Position numbers and translations under genes: made by a program
Notes under the pieces: model-generated
Seen by the model: only the letters and a program-made list of their open reading frames with translations
Database searches by the model: none
What the model was told of the DNA's origin: nothing
DNA from: Quillaja saponaria
Lineage: Eukaryota; Streptophyta; Magnoliopsida; Fabales; Quillajaceae
Assembly: GCA_029379385.1 (NCBI GenBank)
Contig: CM055614.1
Span: forward strand, 2,830,973-2,894,972
Length of the DNA: 64,000 nt
Direction of reading: 5' to 3'
Shown: positions 49,500-60,314 of the stretch, in pieces
Layout: each line of letters begins with the position of its first letter
How positions within the stretch are numbered: position 1 is the stretch's first letter

Positions 49500-51000
49500 A
49501 AAGTTCAGACATTCAAAATGGGTTTACTTTATCTTTTATTTGTTTTGCAAGATGTGAAAGAAAAGAGAATATGGCATCGTTGTCTACACGGGATATGAAT
49601 CTCAAAATTTTAGTTTAGTAGCCCCTAAATTCTAATTGCTGAGATGGTTTAGTGAACCTGTTATTCTGTATCTAATTGAAGCTTGCGTGTGTCTGTTCCG
49701 CTCTATGAATTGGATATTTCTTCCTATTTTCTAATCAAGCGTTGTGGTAATATATGTAATTTGAGAAGCAGATCTTAGCTCTTTTCTCAAATGAAAAAAA
49801 TAAATTGTCAAATATGCATATGGCGCAGAATTTAATTTTTTATTTTATTAAAGATCCAAGTTTAATGCCTATAGTTTGTGATCGTATAAAAAATTGTTCT
49901 TATTTTTTATATATATATTTTTTAAATTATATAATTTTTTTATAAAAACTATAATATATGGTGACTTTATTTCACTTGATACTAAAATATATTTTTTATA
50001 GAGTAAATTTTATTTCATCCTTTCAAATTTGATTACATAACACTAAAGTTGAAAGTGTGAAAATATCAACACTCTCCTTTTTTGATGATTTAAAAATTTA
50101 ACAATGTTATAAAATATATATGATAAAATACTAAAAAAATTATGTTGGTAATACCAAAAAAAATCATTGGTCCCTTCTCTTGGCCTGAGGAGAAGTTGGA
50201 TCAAGGAGCTCTCGATCCACAAAAGAATAGGAAGCGAGGCAAGGGTCTTTTATTTAAGGGAGAAAAGGGGTAAATATTAGGACTCATTTAAAAAGGATAA
50301 AAAAATAATATATTTTAGTAGTTTGGAGACATAAATATTATTGTTTAATATTTTATTTTAATTATTTTATAATATAGTTAATTTTTTAATCCATTCTGTG
50401 AAGCGTCAATTTCTTCAAATTTTTTATGTTAGTATTATCTTTTAAATCTTAACTGAAGATAATATAATTTATATTTTTTAATAATTTAAAATATAAAACA
50501 AAATTATTAATTTATATGAATAATATGTTTTTTTATTTTATGTAAAAATATTTTGTTAAAATAGTATTAGTGGTAGTGGAAAGAGATATCTCTTATTTTC
50601 TAAATCTGATCATTATTATAAAGAAAAAGTGTAAGTGGATTTATTCGTGGGAGGAAAGAGACGAAAGAGAAAAGGAAAGGAAAAGAAAGGAGGTGATGGT
50701 GGGAAAACAGTGTTTCCTACGTAAGCGCAAAATAGTAAAGTATGAGTATGAAGTCCTAATTCCCGAAGTAAAGCATATTTCCTTCTCCCCAGGTTCTGGT
50801 GAGACCATATGAGATTGGAATTGAATACGCGTTTCTTATCGGTTCTGTTACGGCCAGAAGCTTCCTTTGAGGTTCGGCCTCAAGATCGTACCGCCTTTAC
50901 CCAATGCTTATCCTTCTTCTTTAAATACCTGCAATTATAATCTATTACAGCATTTTATTATCAAACCAAATCTTTGAATTTCAGGTCGTCAAACTCTGGA
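49500..51000. other. AT-rich intergenic region
   Basis: This holds the 3' flank of PNET2, then very AT-rich DNA from about 49780 to 50560 and a short GC-richer stretch near 50160-50230. No gene is supported before the CYSTM leader. Confidence 0.5.
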
Positions 51001-51020
51001 TTTGAAGAAAATTGACAAAG

Positions 51021-52086
51021 ATGAGTAGCTATTATAATCAGCAACAGCCTCCAGTAGGGGTTCCTCCTTCCCAAGGTAATGGGCCTATTAACTTTAAAAA
51101 CATTAGCTTTTAGATTTTGAAAATCTTTCCTTTTGGGTGGTTCTTACTAGTTTGATTTGATTGTTGTAATAAACTGATAAAATTTGTTTTTTTTCTTGTT
51201 TGGTAATGATCGATTGATTATCTTGTTTCAATAGGGTACCCTCCAAAGGATGCTTATCCTCCACCAGGCTACCCTGTACAAGGTTATCCACCACCGGGGT
51301 ATCCACAGCAAGGGTATGCTCCCCAGTATGCCCAGCCTCCTCCTAGGCAAGAGACGGGGTTTCTTGAAGGATGGTATGCCTCTCTTTTCTCTCTTTTACT
51401 CTCTGATGTTGATGGGATTGTTGAATAGTAAAATATGATAAAAAATTGGGGGAAGGGATGGTTTGATGTTTCAATTCAGTCATATATGGAAGTTTATGCA
51501 AAAAGATTGTAGCTTTTATATGTGTTTAGCTTGTGGACTATTTGCCAATGCTGGATAATGATGCTTTGTCTGGAACACACAGCATATGTTTACATGTTGT
51601 TTTGTTTGCCATATGAGATAGTGGAAATCAGTATACAAGACTAGAAAGCTAATTCAGGTTTATCTTTATTTTTAGTCATTGGTAATCCTTGTTAAGTTGA
51701 TTGATGAGTAGTTCAATAGAAATTGACCATGTCCATGAACTTTCTGATTGTGTCAAAGTCGCAGTTTTTGTATTGAAAAAAATAGGCTGCAAATTAATGT
51801 ATTCTATAAAGCTGTAGGCCTTCTGCTACGTAAGTTCTGTATTTTATGGTTTTCAAAACTTTTGGATTACGCCAAGGAATTTCCTTGGTTAGGTCATTTT
51901 CTTGACTTTTGGACCAATGTTTCTCCTCACTGATATATATGTTCTTACACTTGCGAGATAAAACCTCGTGATCTATATGTCTATTATTTTTTATATTATG
52001 AAGGAGGAAACTCACTCAAGTTTGTGCTTGTCTTTGGCAGTTTAGCTGCACTTTGTTGCTGCTGTCTGTTGGATGCCTGCTTTTGA
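51021..52086 (+). CDS. Cysteine-rich transmembrane (CYSTM) peptide
   Basis: Exons 51021-51075, 51235-51373 and 52041-52086 join in phase to 79 residues. The N-terminus MSSYYNQQQPPVGVPP leads into a Gly-Tyr-Pro repeat (GYPPKDAYPPPGYPVQ, GYPPPGYPQQGYAPQ), and the protein ends with the CYSTM module CLAALCCCCLLDACF. This is the signature of small plasma-membrane CYSTM proteins, which form homo- and heteromeric complexes and are linked to stress tolerance and heavy-metal response. The TG|T codon splits exon 2 from exon 3. The long second intron (about 670 bases) has no gene of its own. Confidence 0.92.
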
Positions 52087-52894
52087 GTTTGTCTTGGCAT
52101 TCTAGTCACAGTTATTCCCCAAGGCGTCATTGTCTTCCATGTCTTCAGTTGCTTTAAAGATTAAGATAATTATATTTTGTAATCACGAGTAGAGGACGAT
52201 GCTTTGTAAGGAAATGTGTAATATGACTCATCAATTTGAACGCGATTAAGCATTACTATTTGTATTGAACATTTGCAGTTCAATTTTGAGTCAGGGATAG
52301 CTGGTTATCTATTGCATCCGCTTGATCCATCCAAACTGGTTCTTCTCCAATTTGAATACCATATTGGCTCACAATTCACAAAACGGAGAAAACTCTCCAT
52401 GACGGATTCGGAGAATTCTTTAGGTGCTTGAAGGTTGAATTGTCAGGGAGCAATGACCATTGCATTATTCCCAGATAACTACTGCACGTGTAGGTGTTTG
52501 TTAGAATTCCGCAAACATTATCAGAAAACAGCAGGGTCAATGGCAGCTTTCCTAGTCCATTTTTTATTTTTCGCACATATAGCTGTACTCCTCCTCTCCA
52601 TCTCTTCCAATTATTTGGGTCTATGACGGAGAACACTACTACATTAGAACAGCCCCCACTTCTTCATTGGTACTAATGTTTGAGATTGTTTGGTAGTGAC
52701 CACTTTATCACAAAGTCACCTAATTGTACAAAATTTGGGTGCTGGATACTATGCGCATTCCTGCAATACGCATGTCAGAAGTCATGGACACATAGTGGGT
52801 TAATACTATGAACAACAATATATGTGACTCCTGACCAAAGAGATATCAACAAATGCTAATGCCTCATGTCTATGATAGTCATAGGTTGTATGTT

Positions 52895-53596
52895 CTAGGT
52901 ATTATACAGCCCAGTATTAAATACCACTCAATACCAACTGTGGTTTATTTGCAAGTTAGTCCCGTTGTGTAGCATATTAGTCACAATTACAAAAATTATA
53001 ATATACTTATCTCTCTATATAAATTCTCTCAATTTAAAATAATTAAAAAATAAATTTTGAAAAAGTACATATACTAGAAAATCTCAAAAGATATAAATTT
53101 TTTAAACAGAATCTTCAAAGATCAACAAACTACCTATATTTTTCTATATTTTACATTTCCAAAAAGTTTAATTTTTTTTTTGCTTCACATACTTATATTA
53201 AATTTATTGATTTTAATTATTTACCTCTTTTTTCGGTTAATTACTTTTTTTTCCATTGCAATTTTTTTATTTCAAATATTGGAGGGTGAATTGAAAAAAA
53301 AATAATTAAAAAACACTTTCAATAATTGAACCTGATAGAACTAACAAAATAAAAAATTTTGTAAATTTACAAAAGAAAAGGTTCATAATTGAATTGAAAG
53401 AAGAGTAAATAATTACACTAAATAAATAAAATATAAGTAACAAAAAGAAATAACTGACTAGTAAAACATAGAAATTAAAAAAATAAAAAGCTCAGTTTGT
53501 GTTTTCAACTACCTGGTTTACATACAAGGGACTAATTTACAAATAATCTACAGTTGGTATTGAGGGATATTGAATACTGGGCTGTATAATACCTAG
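52895..53596. repeat. Foldback element with 69-base inverted arms
   Basis: Left arm 52895-52963 starts ctaggtattatacagcccag, and right arm 53528-53596 is its inverse; by eye 62 of 69 positions match. Weaker similarity extends outside both arms (about 52876 and 53615). The interior, roughly 560 bases, is AT-rich and non-coding. Behaves like a MITE or foldback transposon. I could not fix a target duplication. Confidence 0.75.
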
Positions 53597-53619
53597 CAAA
53601 TACACCTATTACACATAGG

Positions 53620-54430
53620 TGAGCATTAGCAGGCGTTGGTCTCTTTTGGTCAAGAATCACTTCATTGTATGTACACTTGCATAGTATCATCACCCAAAAT
53701 TTGTAGCTCTGCTCCTCCAAGCTGTCAAGTCTTGGAAAATTGACTTGACGTTTCCCCAACTCAAGTGCTGTCTGATTACTTGTCGGTCATTAGTAAAGTC
53801 TTGATTCACCATTTAGTCTTCTATTTTATTGTCGTGTATCTGGGGGAGGGGACTATGGGCAATTTCTTCTTGTTTTAACTTTGCTATTATCTATGAATCC
53901 TGAACTTTGCCATCAATCAGGCCTGATGCATTGAATTATGCATTTGATATTGTTACATTTTAGATTTACAGTGCCCATAAATTGTTTGAAACAGCAAATA
54001 AGAACTCCAAAAAAAAAAGGGGCTGTATGGCACAAATGCTTAAGGACCCGGAAATATTTACTTAAATTCTACACAAAAGCTGTTAAATTATTATAAATGA
54101 GAATGTGATAAATATTAAAAACTTTTTCTAGATGTATCATCTGAATAAATAATATAAAATCTGTGAAAAAGACATAAGTATAAAAAACTGAGGAGTGTTT
54201 CTGATTTTAATAAAAAAATAAAAATAAATAACACTAGCCTCGGATTCTTGAAGTCTGCATTTGTTATGTTTTGTCGTCAGCCTCAGTTTCTGTTGTATCA
54301 GTCTTTCTCAAACGCCACGTTTTGCCGCGTTTCTGGTTTTTCCATCGTCTGTGCCACACTCCTACATCAATACTAACGCTCAAGACAGTCTTTTTCTTTG
54401 GGTTACATCATACAAGAAGAAGGAAGAGCT
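53620..54430. other. Intergenic region upstream of NAGS exon 1a
   Basis: AT-rich with no gene. It probably contains the promoter and leader of the first NAGS exon. An A run at about 54010 and TA-rich words near 54090 are present, with no clear TATA box. Confidence 0.4.
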
Positions 54431-54432
54431 AT

Positions 54433-54777
54433 ATGGCCACTTCCAGTTCAAAGCTGGTGATATCACCTCAAAACCAAGGAGAAATTTGGGGTTCACATGG
54501 TATTAAGTTTCAGCAGTACTCCAACTTTGGTCTCAGAGTGAGAATTGGAGGTGAGAATCAGAGGAAAGGGGAAGGATTGGTGGTAAGAAACTGCTTGTGC
54601 GAGCAAGATAGTATCATAAACGGTGAAGATTATGGTACAAGTACAGGGCAAGACAGGAAATTTGTTGAGGTACTTCATGAAGCTCAGCCTTATATTTCTG
54701 TTCACAGAGGAAGAACATTCGTTGTGGTCATTTCTGCAGAAATTGTTGCTGGTCCTTACTTGGATACCATTCTCAAG
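54433..54777 (+). CDS. N-acetylglutamate synthase, alternative or duplicated first exon 1a
   Basis: An ATG at 54433 (MATSSSKLVISPQNQGEIWG) opens a plastid transit-like N-terminus. It continues into a region paralogous to the exon at 55538: KFVEVLHEAQPYISVHRGRT, then FVVVISAEIVAGPYLD and ILK, against [19 protein letters not shown]...FLDHILK. It ends AAG|GTACCT, a normal donor, in phase 0, the phase that exon 2 of the NAGS gene (GAT ATA GCT) needs. So it could serve as an alternative first exon of that gene or be the only survivor of a partial tandem duplication. No other exon lies between it and exon 1b. Confidence 0.65.
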
Positions 54778-55537
54778 GTACCTCCTCTCTCTCTGTGTTC
54801 CACTCTCACATAATCAAGCTCTGAACTTTTGAGTCTTTAATGACAACCTACACTTATACATGTTTCTTGAACTGAACCAATTTATGTAGCAGAATCCACA
54901 ATATTCAGAAGGTCTATTTCGCTACTGTAAATTTTAGAGGAACCCAGAAAACCCAGATTGCCCTGGGTTCTAATTTTGCTTGCGGAAAAACATGATCCAA
55001 TTTCATGGAAAACTAAAGGGCTGAACAATGACTGGGAGGTCATATATGACTGTAAGATGGACTCGTGGCATAAGATTGGGTAGTCTTCTCCAAAAGGAAA
55101 ACCTAACAATTACTAATTCTAATTGGTTTGTTTCATAGTGATTAGCAAAAAAAAAAAAAAAAAAGTTGAAAGTTTGATTCATTATCATTTCCTTATTAAG
55201 GTCTTTCGAATTTTCAGATAAAGAAAATGGTATTTTGAACTTTTTAAGTGAGAAAATATTATTTAAATTTTCTTTTGGAAGGTAACAAGGATTTGACTGA
55301 AATATGTGGATCGTTCCGCAAAGGGGGAAAAGAATTTAAAGTAACCCAAAAGTTTGTAGCAAAAAATTATTTGAAGGTGGGTAGTTTGACGCGGTGGCGG
55401 GAGCTGCACCGTATATAAAATAATAATTGTGACAATGGAGGCTTCACGTCGAGTTTGTTTCGTGTCCTTACCTACCACTACGCCCTGAATTCTGAGATTA
55501 GGGTTTTTTGTTCTGAGGAATTTTTTTTTGGTTCTGA

Positions 55538-58500
55538 ATGGCTGGTTCGCTATCCAGTGCTTACATTCCCCTCCAAAGCCCTCGAGAAATTTCACATTTT
55601 CCAGACAACCTTCGATGTTCTCGCCAATTTCGCCGAACCACAAACTTAAAATTTCCTTCGCTAAAGTACTTATCTTTTGTAGACAAGATAGCAGCAAAGG
55701 GTAACAAGGGCATTTGGGTGAAATGCAATGCGTTAAGCGAAGCACAGAGCGATACTGTGGAGGATAAACAGTTTGTGCGTTGGTTTCGAGAGGCTAGGCC
55801 TTACCTGTGGGCCCATAGAGGCAGCACCTTTGTAGTGATTATTTCCGGTGAAATTGTAGGTAGCCCTTTCTTAGATCACATTCTCAAGGCAGGTTCGCTG
55901 ATTTCCTTAATTATTTATTGTTGATATGTCAATTTTGTTTGATTGGTTAGTGATTGGAAATCTAAAAGAAAATGTAAGAAACCAATGAGTTGTTTTTCTT
56001 CCCCCGAATCTTTTTATTGTTCCAGAGAAATCAAGCAAATCTTTGCCCAGTGCCTGGGACTACGAGCAGTTACCTGCTTGACCACGTTTGTGTTTTCAGG
56101 ATATAGCTTTTCTTCATCACTTGGGAATCCGGTTTGTCCTTGTTCCTGGAACCCATGTGCAAATTGACAACCTTTTGGCTGAAAGAGGTCGGTAAACTCG
56201 TTTTCTCTTGCACTTCGTCCACCGTATTGTGTTATTGAAAATCGGGGGTATGATCTCAGGAGCTAAAGTTGATGATTTAATCTTTTACTACTACTCAAAA
56301 TGATCATGAAGCATATTCAACTTTTATTTAAAGTGGATTTCAACATTCATAGTCTGTTTGAATGAACAACATTCATAGTCTATTTGAATGAAACTTTTTC
56401 ATAACGATGCTTCTCTGTAAGCCAAAATATATGTATCAAAAGTCTTACCCCCAGTGTCCCTCGTATATTTTTTCTCTTATTTAAGGAATACCAAGGTCCA
56501 AACATGACCGGCTAGCTTCTTCTTGCAGGAAGCAAGCCTAAGTATGTGGGTCAGTACAGGATAACTGACAAGCAATCTCTAGCGGCAGCAATGGAAGCGG
56601 CTGGGGGAATAAGATTTATGGTGGAAGCAAAACTTTCTCCTGGACCCTCGATTTGCAATATCCGTCGTCATGGCGACAGTAGCCGTTTACATGAAGTTGG
56701 CGTCAGTGTTGCTAGTGGTAACTTTCTTGCAGCCAAGGTTCGATTTTGTGTTTTTACCATGGAAGAATTCGGAAATTAAACTTTGATTCCTTTTTACCTC
56801 CATTATGTATTCTGGATCAAAGGCCTTCGAAATAGTCTCTTTGCCTTTTTCTTTCTCTTACTTTCAACATGAATGTGTAAGACTTGTAAATATTTTGTCT
56901 CGCAGAGGAGAGGAGTTGTTGATGGAGTAGACTATGGGGCAACAGGTGAAGTTAAGAAAATAGACGTTTCTCGCATGCGTGAGAGGCTTGATGGTGGTTG
57001 TATAGTTGTTTTAAGCAACCTGGGCTATTCCAGCTCTGGAGAAGTTTTGAATTGCAAGTATGCTTTTGGGCTGTTGATAATTGTTTCTGGTTAAAAAGCT
57101 CGTTGACATCAAACTGTTTGGATAAATTAGACTCTACTCTTTGGTTTACCCCTATGGAAATTCTGGTGATAGCATCAATTGCAACCTATATTACGCCCAT
57201 GAATATTTTCCGAGACATACTGTCATCGATGGTAGTAAGTTTACTTTTAAAGACAAAAAAATGGTTAGAATTATTGCAGTAACTAGTAAGTATCAATTCT
57301 TAGCCACAAATGTACTTTATCTGTCTTGTAGTTACCCCTATCCAGAATATAAAAGATAAATGATTAAAGCCTGTTAATTGATGCTTTACTTCTTTATTCC
57401 TAGTACTTATGAAGTAGCAACAGCATGCGCCTTAGCTATTGGAGCAGACAAGCTTATATGCATTATAGATGGTCCAATTCTGGATGAGAGTGGCCGCCTT
57501 ATCCGTTTTTTGCATCTTGAAGAAGCAGACATGTTAATTCGTACAAGGGCTAAACAAAGTGAGACAGCTGCTAACTATGTGAAAGCTGTCTGTGAAGAAA
57601 GTTTGAATTCTTTTGGACGTATTAACTCAAATGGGAATATCTATTCTCTACAAAATGGGAAGAGTCTTACTGAAAGGCACAATCCAACTTTTCATAATGG
57701 CGTTGGTTTTGACAATGGGAATGGTCTTTGGTCTGGGGAACAGGGCTTTGCTATTGGAGGCCAGGAGCGGCAAAGTCGGATGAATGGTTACCTTTCGGAA
57801 TTGGCAGCTGCAGCTTTTGTTTGCAGAGTGAGTCCATGATAGAAATTACTTCCTTATATTAACGGCATTGTATATTGTTATTTTATGATCAATAATCCTT
57901 TACTCCTTGTTGAATCAGTCCAATGTCTGTTTCAAGTTTTAGTTGCAGTATGTGTCAAGTACTTTGCTAAAGTTCTTGCTACTTTTTTTCAGGGAGGTGT
58001 TCAAAGAGTTCACTTGTTAGATGGCACTAATGGTGGAGTATTATTGTTGGAATTGTTTAAAAGAGATGGAATGGGAACAATGGTAGCTAGGTATGAAAGC
58101 TTGCCATAATTAAGCTCTCTTCTTTTTGTTTTGGAGGGGGGGGGGGGATAGAGAAAGGAACCTTTCCATCCACTGATGTTTCATTAAATGTTTATTCACA
58201 GTGATCTTTATGAGGGGACCCGGAGGGCTCGGGTGACAGATATTTCTGGAATTAAACAAATTATTGAGCCATTAGAGGAATCTGGGACACTGGTCCGACG
58301 AACTGATGAAGAGGTAAGCATAATTTCTATAATTTCCTCTCTTTTTTGTTTCAGAAACACTTCGTGATTTCTTCAACCCTTGGTAATTTCTTTCTTTTGA
58401 GGGCCGCGGGGGGAATGGAGGGGGTGGCATACATGTCATTGTGGAAAGAGACAGGTGTTATATATAGTTGATTTGTTTCCTCAAGTTGAAACTAATTTAA

Positions 58501-59653
58501 TTATACCTGCTGTTACTTTTTGCTTTGTAGTTGATGGAATCATTGAATTCATTCATCGTTGTGGAAAGAGAAGGTCAAATAATTGCGTGTGCTGGGCTTT
58601 TTCCTTTCTTTGAGGAGAAGTGTGGAGAGGTTGCTGCAATAGCAGTAGCACCAGAATGTTGTGGCCAAGGGCAGGGCGACAAATTGCTTGGTATGTTATT
58701 CTGTGTTGATTGAAATTTTACATTGCTTTTGCTCAAAGATTAAAGACGTCGGAATGTGTCACAGTGTATTGAAGTAATAGTAAATACTAGTGTTTTCTTG
58801 TCCCTTATGCTGTCGATCTTTGGTCTTAAGTTGAATTCAAATTGAGGTAGGGATAAGATGATAATTGGTAGCATTTCCCCTATTGTAAGCTTCTATAAGC
58901 TATCTAATTATAGGTGGTGTTATAATTTCATTTTCTGTGGTTTTTGGTTACTGTTTCTTTCTGTTGGGTGGTAATTGCAATATGCTCCACTACGCTTATC
59001 AAACTAAGCATACTGTATGCATATACATGGTTTCTTATCTGTCATTCAACTAATAGTTACTGCCACACAGGAAAAAAGCTTTGATAGTTGTGTCTACTAC
59101 TACTTTCCAGTTATTAGCACTTAAGCTGTTTGGCTTTTGGATTCTGCAATCACCTCTACCAAAATTACTGCTTGTCACGTGTTTTCAATTTTATTTCCAA
59201 ATATATGCAGATTATATTGAGAAGAAAGCATCCTCTCTTGGATTGGAGATGCTTTTCCTGCTCACAACACGTACAGCAGATTGGTATGTATATCCTATTG
59301 GAACTTGTGGATCAAATTCTGTAGATGACTGCCTTTTCTTGTTTCTTTGGGTTGGGGATTACAATTAGAAAGGTTATCTACGGGGTGGAATTGTCATTTA
59401 CATGCAATTGTGGCCACACGTTTTTAATTTATGGTTTTTATAACTTTGTTGATTCCTGGCTTCGCATTTATAAGATTGAATTTTGTATGACAGGTTTGTG
59501 AGGCGCGGATTTTCAGAATGTCCAATTGATTCCATACCAGAGAAAAGGAGAAAAAAGATCAATCTATCCCGCAATTCCAAGTATTATATGAGAAGCTGCA
59601 ACCTAATTACCAGTGGAATTACTGTCAATAGGAAAAATGGCTTCTACAGTTGA
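55538..59653 (+). CDS. NAGS: Amino-acid N-acetyltransferase (N-acetylglutamate synthase), chloroplast
   Basis: Ten exons: 55538-55888, 56100-56187, 56529-56737, 56906-57057, 57404-57827, 57993-58090, 58202-58313, 58531-58690, 59211-59283 and 59494-59653. They join in phase to 608 residues. After a transit peptide there is an amino-acid-kinase-like domain ([38 protein letters not shown]) and then a GNAT domain ([40 protein letters not shown]). It catalyses acetyl-CoA plus glutamate to N-acetylglutamate, the first step of arginine synthesis, and in plants is feedback-inhibited by arginine. No lesion is seen. Exon 1b ends AAG followed by GCAGGT, so only a GC-AG intron keeps phase; using the nearby GT would hit a stop. 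Exon 1a at 54433 is an alternative start with a normal donor. Confidence 0.9.
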
Positions 59654-59659
59654 CATTTA

Positions 59660-60310
59660 CTATGTATAATATGTTGTGGGATAAATATTAATGCCAAATC
59701 AGACATATTCGGCAGTAATTATTCTTTCTTTCTTATTATTATTTATTATTATTGACTCTTGCCTACCAGTTGAGTTTTGTTGATTGCAATTATACCCCAA
59801 TCTTTCACCTAAAAAAGAAATACCCTAATCTATCATTATTTTCATATTCCAACACAGTTGAATGTCTGGTGACATTCATGAAAGAATTAAAAACGAGTTG
59901 GTGCACTTTTTGGATATTTGTCCTTTCGCGTACACTCCACCTATGGGCTATGTAGAATAGAGGATCGGTCTGGATCACTATTCACTAGCAATATGGTACC
60001 CCTCTAATTGACCAATGCCAATTTGAATCACTACCTTACGGAAGGTGACACATTAATCAGCCTGACGTAATTACAAACAATACATAACAGGGTAAGGATA
60101 CTGGGAATGCAGATGAACTGTTAATTTATTTACAAAGGAAAGTGAAATGAAGGCAAATAAGGCAGCACACCAATTTAATTTATTCTGATCAAAGTGTTCG
60201 TTTGGGGCAAACCACTCCTTTTCGAGGAAATGAGTCAGAGAAAAACAGCATGTCTTGTTTTTTGGACCTGAGATATAACCATGAAACAGGACTGGAAAAA
60301 CTAGTCAATT
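59660..60310. other. Intergenic region between convergent genes
   Basis: 3' flanks of NAGS and of the complex I gene face each other here. No further gene is visible. Confidence 0.45.
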
Positions 60311-60314
60311 TTCC

